Below are positions 10,632 through 18,134 of a DNA stretch of 45,051 nt, piece by piece. Source of the DNA: Pyxidicoccus fallax (GTDB lineage: Bacteria; Myxococcota; Myxococcia; Myxococcales; Myxococcaceae); contig NZ_JABBJJ010000061.1 in the NCBI RefSeq assembly GCF_012933655.1, forward strand, positions 1-45,051, read 5' to 3'. The number at the start of each line of letters is the position of its first letter. Positions within the stretch are counted from its first letter, which is position 1. Made by a program: the position numbers and the translations under genes. The notes under the pieces were generated by a model, which was given only the letters and a program-made list of their open reading frames with translations, searched no databases and was not told where the DNA came from.

Positions 10632-11102
10632 TCAAGGCAGGGCGGCCAGGGTGGACGCCCAGGGGCGCTTGCCGAGCGTCTCGCGGAGCCAGAGGGCGTG
10701 CTCGCGCTCCTCTGCCAGGTGGCAGCGCAAGAGGGTTTCCACCTCGGGAGGCCACTCTTCACGGAGCAGCAACGCGTAGCTGCGGTCCACGAGGTGCTCG
10801 CAGCCAGCGACGGCCGTGAGTGCAGCCTCCGTCAGGAGGGGCCCTTTCGTTTTTACGGGAGGACAGCCCACCAGCGGGCCGTGACGGACCTCCAGGCACG
10901 TCACCACCTCGGGCTGGCCGTGGCGGACGAGGAAGGCATTGAGGGCGTGGAGATGGTGGAGGTGGTCCTTGCGGAAGGCCTCCAGGCGCAGCCGCAGGGA
11001 GGGCGGCTCCACGCGCAAGAGGGCCGCGGCATGGGCGGCGGCCGCGTCGGCATCCAGGAAGATGATTTCCCGCAACAGGTCGAGCTGATCCTTCGAGAGC
11101 AT
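10632..11102 (-). CDS. Ferritin-like / four-helix protein of unknown role
   Basis: 156 residues, almost entirely helical, starting at ATG 11102 (MLSKDQLDLL). Helices at about 3-20, 35-60 and 95-140 carry Glu/His-rich faces, including DHLHHLHAL, CEHLVDRSY and HLAEEREHALWL. The ExxH-type pairs (CEH, EEREH) resemble the ferritin/rubrerythrin or DUF2383-type metal-binding or stress helical bundles. Whether a full di-iron site exists is unclear. No signal peptide is visible. The hydrolase follows about 105 bp downstream on the same strand and the two could share a transcript. The family call is a guess from helix pattern and metal-type residues. Confidence 0.65.
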   Translation of the reverse strand: MLSKDQLDLLREIIFLDADAAAAHAAALLRVEPPSLRLRLEAFRKDHLHHLHALNAFLVRHGQPEVVTCLEVRHGPLVGCPPVKTKGPLLTEAALTAVAGCEHLVDRSYALLLREEWPPEVETLLRCHLAEEREHALWLRETLGKRPWASTLAALP

Positions 11103-11236
11103 GAGCGCCTCGGGCTTCCAGTCAGCGTGTGCCCTCCGGGGAGGGGCTGGAATCGCCCCTTCGTACGATGAAGCCCTGACATCGTTGACTGGGTGCCGGG
11201 TACCGGGATGTGACGCGCCAGGACTTGGCGGCGGGG

Positions 11237-11598
11237 CTACTCGAGCGTGTACGGCGCGGTGATGCACTCCAGGTGATTGCCTTCCGGGTCGTCGAAGTAG
11301 ACGCCGCGGCCTCCGTGGAGGTGGTTGATCTGCCCCGGCTGGGACTTGCGCGGGTCGGCCCAGTGCGCGACGCCGCGCTCGCGGATGCGGGCGAGGATGG
11401 CGTCGAACTCGGCGTCGGAGACGAGGAAGGCCACGTGGTGGCCGTGGAACTCCATCGAAGGCGGAAGCTCGGCGTAGTCCAGGGTGGCCTCATCCGCGAG
11501 CAGGAGCACGTGGAAGAAGCCACTCACGCGCGGCTCGGGCAGCCCGAGGATTTCGGCGGTGAAGCGCGCGGCGCTGGACGCGTCAACGCGACCGGCCG
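11237..11598 (-). pseudogene. VOC (glyoxalase/bleomycin resistance) domain gene lacking its 5' end
   Basis: The reading frame encodes a vicinal-oxygen-chelate domain close to the group with FLVSDAEFDAILARIRERG, then GGRGVYFDDPEGNHLE near the C-terminus. The domain is entered at AARFTAEILGLPEP; the first beta strand and its metal His, normally in the first 10-15 residues, are missing. Upstream, the frame overlaps the last codons of the O-methyltransferase, whose stop is at 11599-11601. I find no ATG, GTG or TTG close to the start of homology. The simplest reading is that a deletion joined the methyltransferase 3' end to the middle of this gene. Translation from far upstream inside the methyltransferase is possible but unlikely. 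The C-terminal metal ligand Glu (NHLE) is present. Confidence 0.65.
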
Positions 11599-12630
11599 TC
11601 AGGGCTTCGAGGCCACGACGAGCTCGAAGGGGCCGGGCAGGACGGCGGCTCGGGTGAAGCCCGTCTCGTCCAGCACGCGCAGGTAGTGCTCCACCTCGCG
11701 CAGGCGGCTGACGCAGGAGTCCACGCCGATGAGGAAGTAGGACCAGAAGAACTGCGCGGCCAGGCGCTCCGGGGTGCGGAACTCCTCGCAGATGAGGACG
11801 CGGCCTCCGGAGGGCAGGGCCTCCCACGCGGCCCGGAGCAGCGCGCGCGCGGTGTCCGCCGGCCAGTCGTGCAGCACGCGGACGAAGGACAGCGCGTCGT
11901 AGCCGCGCGGCAGGGGCTCCTTCAGGAAGTCTCCGCCCACGAAGCCCAGGCGCTCGGGCGGAATGCCATGGCGCTCGCGCGTGCGGGACACGAGGGGCTC
12001 GGTGGCGGGCAGGTTGTAGACGTCCACGGTGAGGCCGGGGTGCTCGCGGACGAGGTGCGCGGCCAGCGTGCCGTCTCCGCCGCCCACGTCGAGCAGGCGC
12101 GTGCCGCCAGGCCACAGTTGGGGGCCGTGGGTGCGGAAGGTCTCGAGGATGGGGGGCAAGCCCGCGGCCATGCTGGCCTCGAAGCCCGCGACCTGCTCGG
12201 GCGTGCGCGGAGGCCAGTCGAAGGCGGCGGCGGGCATGGCGTGCTCGCCGCGCAGGACCTCGGGGAGCCGCCCGTGGATTTCGCGCCACGCGTACTTCTC
12301 GCGGTCCTTCTCCAGGGAGCGGGGGCCGAGCACGGCCTCGGCCGCCGCGCGCAGGCCGGGGACGGCTTGATAGCGCGCGGACTCGAGCGCATCGGACGGC
12401 TGCTCACGGCGCACGAGGCCGAGGCTCTCCAGGCAGTCCAGGAGCTTGTAGAGCCGGCCGGGGATGAGGCCGTGGCGCGAGGCCAGCTCACCGAGAGTGA
12501 CGGGGCCCGGCTCCAGCGCGTCCAGGAGCCCGAGCTGGAGCGCGGCCTCCACGGCATCCACCGCACGCGCGCCATTGAAGATCAGGTGCAACAGTGCGCG
12601 CGGAGAGTGCGTCGGGGGCTCGGGCTTCAT
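11599..12630 (-). CDS. SAM-dependent O-methyltransferase (Methyltransf_2 / CrtF-like)
   Basis: 343-residue O-methyltransferase of the Methyltransf_2 type, which methylates hydroxyls of small aromatic or isoprenoid metabolites. An N-terminal winged-helix dimerisation region covers about 20-95 (VTLGELASRHGLIPGRLYKL). SAM motif I is LLDVGGGDGT at 179-188. The characteristic RVLHDWPAD, holding the likely catalytic His, is near 251-259, followed by the post-motif SGGRVLICEE. Length is normal. The ATG at 12630 is preceded by GAGAGGTG. The gene lies 98 bp downstream of the kinase at 12729-14537 on the same strand and directly abuts the truncated VOC gene. The substrate cannot be inferred; a secondary-metabolite or carotenoid role is typical for relatives. 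Confidence 0.88.
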   Translation of the reverse strand: MKPEPPTHSPRALLHLIFNGARAVDAVEAALQLGLLDALEPGPVTLGELASRHGLIPGRLYKLLDCLESLGLVRREQPSDALESARYQAVPGLRAAAEAVLGPRSLEKDREKYAWREIHGRLPEVLRGEHAMPAAAFDWPPRTPEQVAGFEASMAAGLPPILETFRTHGPQLWPGGTRLLDVGGGDGTLAAHLVREHPGLTVDVYNLPATEPLVSRTRERHGIPPERLGFVGGDFLKEPLPRGYDALSFVRVLHDWPADTARALLRAAWEALPSGGRVLICEEFRTPERLAAQFFWSYFLIGVDSCVSRLREVEHYLRVLDETGFTRAAVLPGPFELVVASKP

Positions 12631-12728
12631 GGCACACCTCTCGGGTTCGAGGCTTCGCGGCTCGCATGGGCCGCGCGGGCGAGATGGCACGCGCGAGGGG
12701 CCGCGTCCCACGCAGCCCCGTGCATCCA

Positions 12729-14537
12729 TCAGGGTTGCGTCCACTCGCCGTAGATGAATCGGCCAATCACGTTGCGGGCGATCATGATGGCACCGGGTGT
12801 GGAACCAGGCGCGGTATACCGGCTGCCGAAACCCTCTTCATCCTCACCCAGGACGATGCAGACGGGAATCGCGTGTGGCAGGGGCCTGCCCTCGATGTCC
12901 TTGGCCGCGGTGGGAGGAAGCAACCGGGTGTAGCGGCCCACGATGCGCCGCCCATCGATCCAGAGCTGGCCCTCGACGCGCCAACCCTTCTCGTACACCT
13001 CCCCATTCCCTCTGAGCAGGCCGATGTATCGACCGGTGCGGTACTCCCCTGCCGTGGCTTCTCCCGAAGGCTGCCTCTCATCCAGGGTGAGGAAGAAGCT
13101 TTCGCCCTCATTGATGCCCATCCGGCGCATCATCTCCTTGGCCTCAGGTGGGCATGTACTCCGCGCGGGCTGTACCTGGGCTCCCGGACAGCCCAGCTCC
13201 GCGGCCGCGACGAGGCTGAGCCCCGCGCACCGGGCAAGGAACTCCGGGGTGAAGGTGGGGGATGTGGACCTGGGCTTCTTCGAAGCGAGCTGGCGGGGCG
13301 GCGGCGTGGGGGTACTCACGGTGGGGACTTCCTTCCGGTCAGGGGCCACGGAGGATGACGAAGGTACTTCAACAGCGGGAGGAGTCGCGGGGGAAGGAGG
13401 TGGCGCGTCGGCTGCTCTCGAAGGCGATGCGCTCGTGGCCGCCGGGCCGCGGAGCGCCACGGGCCGAGGTGATGGCTCGCGCAGCAGGGCCAGGACCGCC
13501 ATGGCCGCGACCAACGTCGCACCCGCCGCCATCACCTTGCGCCGCCGCGTGCTCACCGCCGCGGAGCGGCTCTCCAGCGCCACACCTGGAGCCGCCGGCG
13601 TGGACTCGAAGACCGGAGCCTCCCATTCCGGCCCGCCCTCTCCGGTCCCATTCTCCAAGGCGAGGCGCAGGGCTTCCAGCGTGGGGATGCGCTTTGCCGT
13701 GTCGTGCTCCACGGCCAGGGCCGCCAGGGCACTCAAGGCTTCGGGCACACGAGGGTTGGCCGAGCGGGGAGCGGGTGGCGGGCCCATCGTGGGGCTGTTG
13801 ACGGGGATGCGCGGCACGGCGCGGTCCTTCGTGGCCGTCGCCGCGTGCGCGTCCGTCAGGGCGTCGTAGAGGCAGACGGACAGGGCGTACTGGTCATCCG
13901 CCGCGCGGAAGTCATAACGCGCGCCCCAGTTGCGCTGGTTGTCGCGCCAGAAGCTCATCGCTTCGGGGGCGCGGAAGCGGTGGGTGCCCGGCGGCAGGGG
14001 CCCCTCCGTCAGCTCCAGCGCGTTGACGTGGTCGCCCGCGCCGAAGTCCACGATGAAGGGCTCTCCGTCATCCTTCCGGATGAGGATGTTGGAGAGGGAG
14101 ATGTCCCGGTGGAAGACGCCGCGCCGGTGCATGTACTCCAGCGCGCCCGCCAGCCGGATGAAGACGTGTGCCACCTGCTTGAAGGTGGGGCGCTGCTTCT
14201 CCAGCCACTCGGCCAGCGTCCAGCCGTCCACATAGTCGAGCACGAGGTAGCAGGAGTCTTCAACCAGGTCCGGGAAGCGGCCCCAGGCGCGGGCGCGGAT
14301 GATGTTCGGATGCTCCAGGTGGATGAGGCAGCCCAGCTCCCGCATCATGCGCGCATTGGTGTTCGCCGCGTCGTCGCTGGCCTCGCGGTGCCGGGCCAGC
14401 TTGAGGGCGAACCGCCGCCCACGGCGCTGCACCAGGAACACCCGTCCATTCGCGCCCTCGCCGAGCGCCTTGACGACGCGAAACGAGTCGATGCGTGCGC
14501 CGGCCTTGAGGAATCCGAAGGGTTGCGCCGTCGTCAT
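12729..14537 (-). CDS. Transmembrane Ser/Thr protein kinase, partner of the DUF2381 protein
   Basis: 602 residues. The kinase domain spans about 18-295: glycine loop ALGEGANG, Lys46 in FALKLARH, HRD at 142-144, DFG at 163-165 and APE at 189-191. The catalytic loop reads HRDISLSN rather than HRDLKPxN, so the usual Lys two residues after the Asp is Ser146. A single membrane helix at about 334-352 (AAGATLVAAMAVLALL) is followed by a Pro/Ser/Thr-rich linker. A C-terminal domain of about 170 residues with four Cys follows, predicted outside the cytoplasm. Its start overlaps the stop of the DUF2381 gene (ATGA at 14534-14537), implying translational coupling. The architecture suggests a sensor kinase with an external domain whose ligand or partner is the DUF2381 protein. 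Confidence 0.88.
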   Translation of the reverse strand: MTTAQPFGFLKAGARIDSFRVVKALGEGANGRVFLVQRRGRRFALKLARHREASDDAANTNARMMRELGCLIHLEHPNIIRARAWGRFPDLVEDSCYLVLDYVDGWTLAEWLEKQRPTFKQVAHVFIRLAGALEYMHRRGVFHRDISLSNILIRKDDGEPFIVDFGAGDHVNALELTEGPLPPGTHRFRAPEAMSFWRDNQRNWGARYDFRAADDQYALSVCLYDALTDAHAATATKDRAVPRIPVNSPTMGPPPAPRSANPRVPEALSALAALAVEHDTAKRIPTLEALRLALENGTGEGGPEWEAPVFESTPAAPGVALESRSAAVSTRRRKVMAAGATLVAAMAVLALLREPSPRPVALRGPAATSASPSRAADAPPPSPATPPAVEVPSSSSVAPDRKEVPTVSTPTPPPRQLASKKPRSTSPTFTPEFLARCAGLSLVAAAELGCPGAQVQPARSTCPPEAKEMMRRMGINEGESFFLTLDERQPSGEATAGEYRTGRYIGLLRGNGEVYEKGWRVEGQLWIDGRRIVGRYTRLLPPTAAKDIEGRPLPHAIPVCIVLGEDEEGFGSRYTAPGSTPGAIMIARNVIGRFIYGEWTQP

Positions 14538-15463
14538 GGTCCGTCCTTCTTCGGTGCGGAAGCGTCCGCGATATCAAACGTGATGAGCGCGATGGGGGAG
14601 GGGCGGGCGCCGTCTGATTCCTGTAGCTCCAGCAACCAGGCCTGCCGAGGGGATTGCGGCGGAGGAGGGAACTCCACGGCGAGGGTCCCCGTCGAGCCAG
14701 GCTCCAGTGCTTCAGCCGCCATGCTCACAGCGCGCGCTTCGATGCGCTCCAGGTTGGATTCCCCAACCAGCCACAGTCTTCCTGGTTTCCACGCCGGCTG
14801 GTCCGACCGATTCCTCAGTCGGATGGTGACCACCACCCATTCCTTCGCGAGATAGCTCCAGGTCTCTTCACACGCCAGCGCGCCCGTGCCGGCATGAGTC
14901 ACGCACATTCCCTTCTTGGCCCGGACACCTGTCTCGAGCTTGCCCGCGAGCACCATCGCGGCCGGCCCGGTGGCGCTGGCGCCATCGCGCCGCGCGGCCA
15001 GTTCCGCTTCACACGCGGCGGCGCGCGCCTCCAACTCGGCCATCCGCGCCAGCAACAACTCCGGAGTGCGTGTGTCCCGGTAGAGCATCACCTGCGCGTC
15101 CACCTCCGCCGGGTCCGCGCGCAGCGAGAAGATGGGCGCCAACGTCAGGCCCGCATCCGCGAAGCGCGCGCGCAGCGTCACCGGACCGTCGAGCTCGGTC
15201 GAGGGAACGAGGGTGATGGCTCGCGCGGCGACCGAGAGCAGCTTCACGCGGACCGAGTCATCCAGCGCGACGGAGCGCGGGTCGAGGTCCGCGTCGAAGT
15301 TCAGCGTGGTGGGCACGCCGGGCGCCACGCGCACGTCCACGGTGGCTCCGGACAGGACGACGCGGCGGGCGCGCAGCGTGCGCTCCTCGGGCGGCCGGGC
15401 CGCCGCCTCCGTCCAGGCGACCAGTGACAGCAGCGCCAGAACCAACCCGGGAAGTGGTGACAC
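14534..15463 (-). CDS. DUF2381-family secreted protein
   Basis: 309 residues from the GTG at 15463. This start has AGGAGG upstream with a slightly long 10-base gap and gives a signal peptide (MSPLPGLVLALLSLVAWTEA). A TTG at 15496 would add 11 residues before the hydrophobic stretch and is less likely. After the signal the protein shows the pattern of the myxobacterial DUF2381 family: RRVVLSGA near the start, TTLNFDADLDP, a central Ala/Glu helix (LLARMAELEARAAACEAEL), then a beta-rich C-terminal half. I know this family from myxobacteria as a paralogous set commonly next to Ser/Thr kinases; the biochemical role is unknown. The gene is upstream of, and overlaps by 4 bp, the transmembrane kinase gene. 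The repeat-filled region begins just upstream. Confidence 0.85.
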   Translation of the reverse strand: MSPLPGLVLALLSLVAWTEAAARPPEERTLRARRVVLSGATVDVRVAPGVPTTLNFDADLDPRSVALDDSVRVKLLSVAARAITLVPSTELDGPVTLRARFADAGLTLAPIFSLRADPAEVDAQVMLYRDTRTPELLLARMAELEARAAACEAELAARRDGASATGPAAMVLAGKLETGVRAKKGMCVTHAGTGALACEETWSYLAKEWVVVTIRLRNRSDQPAWKPGRLWLVGESNLERIEARAVSMAAEALEPGSTGTLAVEFPPPPQSPRQAWLLELQESDGARPSPIALITFDIADASAPKKDGP

Positions 15464-15673
15464 GCGGTGACGTCCTCCTGTGTTGGACGGTAGCAAACGG
15501 CGCCTGTCCCCGTGTGCTTCGGCCAGGCCCGGAGTCAGGAGCGGTTGCCCCGGAGCATCCAGGCGCGGAAGGAGTTCGCCGCGGAGCCCCTGGCCTCGCG
15601 GAAGCGAGATGAGACGTCGAGCGTCCGCGGAGGAACTGGGGGACGAGGGCAGGCCCGTCCTCAGCCCCAGCTC

Positions 15674-16273
15674 GGAATGGAGCGTCCATTCCGCGTGGAC
15701 CTGTCAGCTCCCTCCGGCCGCCGCTCGTCGGAACGGAACGTCCATTCCGCGTGGACCCGTCAGCTCCCGCTGGCCGCCGTTCGCCGGAACGGAACGTCCA
15801 TTCCGAGTGGCCGACGAGCCCCTGTGCCTGTCGGGAACGGAACCTCCATTCCGAGTGACGTACCAGGCTCGCTCCCTTCATGCGCCGGGGCACGTGGCCT
15901 GTCGTCCTCAACGGCTCCTGCCCGGAACGGAACGTCCATTCCGTGTGGCCTGCCGGACCGCCGCCATCGCTGGGGGCCCTCCATGTCGCTCGCCGGAATG
16001 GAGATTCCATTCCGCGAAGGACTGCGTGCCCCGAGCATCATTCCATCCAAGGCGACCCAGACGGAACGTCCATTCCAAAGCGGGGCCTGTCGAGGCTCCA
16101 GCGCTTCAAGTCCTCTCCCCACCGTGTCGCTCCCGGGTCATTCAGGTCCGGAATGGAGGTTCCGCTCCGCGAGGGCGGGCCGGAGTGGGGCCTGTCGAGG
16201 CTCCAGCGCTTCAAGTCCTTTCCCCACCATGTCGCTCCCGGGTCATTCAGGTCCGGAATGGAGGTTCCGCTCC
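15674..16273. repeat. Array of nine 19-bp palindromes (GGAAYGGA-N3-TCCATTCC)
   Basis: Copies start at 15674, 15730, 15786, 15834, 15924, 15995, 16058, 16150 and 16255. The first (GGAATGGAGCGTCCATTCC) and the sixth (15995-16013, centre GAT) are perfect 8-3-8 palindromes. Copies two to five have GGAACGGA on the left. The seventh keeps only the right arm, and the last two have TCCGCTCC on the right. The first three are exactly 56 bp apart and the flanks of units one and two also match, so the array began as a tandem repeat. Later spacings are 48, 90, 71, 63, 92 and 105. The conserved part is the palindrome, which suggests a bound or structured element. Confidence 0.85.
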
Positions 16274-16291
16274 GCGAGGGCGGGGCGGGGC
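16082..16291. repeat. Two tandem copies of a 105-bp unit
   Basis: The sequence beginning GGGGCCTGTCGAGGCTCC at 16082 is repeated from 16187, exactly 105 bp later, with only two substitutions in about the first 98 positions. Each copy carries one degenerate palindrome of the array (16150 and 16255). The near identity indicates a recent duplication compared with the rest of the array. Confidence 0.9.
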
Positions 16292-16468
16292 CCGGGCACC
16301 GGGGAGGCCGCGCCTGAGACGGGTGGGCCCGGGACGCTTCGGGGCGAGAGGCGGCCCGGGTGTCTTCAACGCGGGCGGTTCGGGCAGCTCCGCGCTTTTG
16401 CGGTGATGGTGTGCCTTTGATGTAAATGCGCTTTGCAAACACAGCCTCGCGGGCGGGCCTTGGTGGAA

Positions 16469-16485
16469 TCGCAATCGGATTGCGA
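16469..16485. promoter_or_regulatory. Perfect 17-bp palindrome upstream of the pseudokinase gene
   Basis: TCGCAATC-G-GATTGCGA lies 66-82 bp before the ATG at 16551 in a relatively AT-rich stretch. Perfect 8-bp arms around a single base are typical of an operator for a dimeric regulator. It does not match the GGAAYGGA array. Confidence 0.5.
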
Positions 16486-16550
16486 CAGCCGCCGCGTCCC
16501 CCCCTGGCCGTCCTTCAGCTTCCCCCCAGCCTGCTGGCATCCTCTTCACC

Positions 16551-17768
16551 ATGTTCGCGCGCTGCTCCCGACCTGCGCGCGCGGTGGAGTCCGCCCTCAT
16601 GGTGTTCTCACGTCCCCCGGTATCTCCGCCGGGCAACGTCCTCTTTCGTCGTGATGGCATCGCCTACGAGTGGGTGCAGGACCTGGGCACGGGCTTCCAT
16701 GGCGAGCGCGTGCGGCTGGTCCGGCGACGCGGCAAGCGCGGGGAGGACCTGGGCCGGGTCATCGTCAAGACGCTGGCCCTTCCGGCGCTCACCCCCGGCA
16801 CGCACGAGGCGCGCAAGCGGCTGGAGGAAGAGGTGCAGCTCGCCACCTTCCTCGTGCATCCGCACATCGCCCGCGTCCACGGGCTGCAAGAGACGAAGGG
16901 CGCACTGCACGTCATCATGGAAGCCGTCAGCGGCCGTTCGCTGGAGAGCCTCCTCACGGTGGCCCACGGGCGCGGGCGCTACTTCTCCGAGTCCTTCATG
17001 CTCCACATCGGCGCGCAGGTGGCGGGAGCGCTGGCACACGCACACGGCCGGCGCGACGTGAGCAACCGGCCTCTGCGCATCGTCCACCGGGCCATCGACC
17101 CCACGCGCATCCGCGTGAAGCTGAGCGGCAAGGCGAAGCTGATGGACTTCGGGCTCGCATCGGCGCACCTGCCCGGACGGCGCACGGTGCGGCTGCCGCG
17201 CCCTCGCGGTGATGGCTATTACACGTCTCCGGAAGCGCTCCTGGGCGAGGACGAGGACGCGCGCTCCGACCTGTTCGTGCTGGGCCTGGTGCTGCTGGAG
17301 TTCGCCACCGGCCGGCACCTCTTCAACCCGCCCGACCTGCTGGCGCGAGACATGTGGACGGCACTGCCAGGGGCCGAGCAGGAGCGGCTGCGCCACGCCA
17401 TCGGGCGAGCGCAGGACGTCTGGAGCGAGCCGGGCATCGACGACATCGTCCTGCGGGCCGCCACCTTCACGCCGGCGGATGTGGCGTGGGCGGCGGAGAA
17501 GCTCAGCGAGCCCGTACGGGCGCTGTTCGCGAGGCTGCTACGCCGTGCCCCTTCCGAGCGCTTCTCCTCGGCGGCTGAGGTGGAGGACCGGGTGTGCGGA
17601 CTGCTGAGTGAGCGCGGCGACTACGGCCACGCGGACGCCGCTGCGGAGCTGAGACAGGCGCTGGAGGAGGCCGGCGAGGCACTGGCAGCAGAGGAGCACG
17701 GCGCGCGGCGCCTCCTGCATCCCGACGACATCTCCACCGAGCCCGCTCCCGCCGGTCCCGAGGCGTAA
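16551..17768 (+). CDS. Predicted protein pseudokinase (Ser/Thr kinase fold, HRD changed to HRA)
   Basis: 405 residues with a recognisable protein-kinase fold. The glycine-loop equivalent is LGTGFHGERV, the ATP Lys is Lys73 (VIVKTLAL), DFG is at 199-201 (LMDFGLAS), the APE equivalent is SPE at 226-228, and a helical C-lobe runs to about 360. The catalytic loop reads HRAIDPTR at 179-186 where active kinases have HRDLKPxN, so the catalytic Asp, the Lys and the metal-binding Asn are all replaced. It is probably a pseudokinase acting as a scaffold or regulator. No membrane segment is visible. The start is ATG 16551; an internal ATG at 16599, with GGAG upstream, is a reasonable alternative. The final codons (STEPAPAGPEA) form the first unit of the tandem repeat that continues past the stop. 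Confidence 0.85.
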   Translation: MFARCSRPARAVESALMVFSRPPVSPPGNVLFRRDGIAYEWVQDLGTGFHGERVRLVRRRGKRGEDLGRVIVKTLALPALTPGTHEARKRLEEEVQLATFLVHPHIARVHGLQETKGALHVIMEAVSGRSLESLLTVAHGRGRYFSESFMLHIGAQVAGALAHAHGRRDVSNRPLRIVHRAIDPTRIRVKLSGKAKLMDFGLASAHLPGRRTVRLPRPRGDGYYTSPEALLGEDEDARSDLFVLGLVLLEFATGRHLFNPPDLLARDMWTALPGAEQERLRHAIGRAQDVWSEPGIDDIVLRAATFTPADVAWAAEKLSEPVRALFARLLRRAPSERFSSAAEVEDRVCGLLSERGDYGHADAAAELRQALEEAGEALAAEEHGARRLLHPDDISTEPAPAGPEA

Positions 17769-17990
17769 CGAGGGCGCTGTGTGCGGCGAGCCCGCTCCCG
17801 CCAGTCCCGAGGCATGACGAAGGTGCCGTGGGTGACGAGCCCGTCCCAACGCTCGGCGGTCCCGAGGCGTAACGAGGGTGTGTGCGGCGAGCCCGCTCCC
17901 GCCAGTCCCGAGGCATGACGAGGGCGCCGCGGGTGACGAGCCCGGCCCAACAGTTCCGAGGCGTAGCGCGGGCGCCGTGTGTGGCGGCGG
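17739..17990. repeat. Tandem repeat of about 49 bp, five copies, starting inside the pseudokinase 3' end
   Basis: Units beginning GAGCCCG start at 17739, 17788, 17837, 17889 and 17938, with spacings 49, 49, 52 and 49. Each unit contains a version of TCCCGAGGCRTRACGA. Two unit types alternate (GGCGTAACG and GGCATGACG; GTGTGCGGC and GGGTGAC ends), giving a higher-order repeat near 98 bp. The first unit encodes the last ten residues and the stop of the pseudokinase, so the array seems to have grown from the gene's 3' end. The rest, to 18134, shows nothing else. Confidence 0.85.
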
Positions 17991-18134
17991 CCCGGCACCG
18001 ATGCGGATGGGCAATGCCAGGATGGAGCTGCTGGCGGACGTGCGGGCGAGCGGAGGTGATGCCGCTCTACCGCGAGAAGCCGGAGGCAGCGCCGAGGCAG
18101 CGCCGCCGAAGCCCGAAATGGCGAATCGAGCCCG

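Larger units (their letters stand above)
15464..16550. other. Gene-free kilobase filled with palindromic repeats
   Basis: Between the divergent DUF2381 and pseudokinase genes there is no believable gene. Several frames stay open through it, but they translate the same repeated DNA in different frames and both strands, and none has a domain or a ribosome site. The region holds the 19-bp palindrome array (15674-16273), a 105-bp tandem duplication and a 17-bp palindrome just before the pseudokinase gene. The segment 15497-15673 shows nothing I can name. Confidence 0.75.

Noticed and set aside
15674-16273. CRISPR array
   Set aside because: The repeats are 19-bp palindromes with unequal gaps from 29 to 86 bases, some gaps themselves similar, and no cas gene is present.
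15512-16420. 302-codon open frame through the palindrome array with repeated NGTSIP
   Set aside because: The repeated peptide arises from the DNA repeat, appears in several frames and on both strands, and there is no ribosome site or domain.
17739-17990. CRISPR array
   Set aside because: Units are contiguous with no unique spacers between them.
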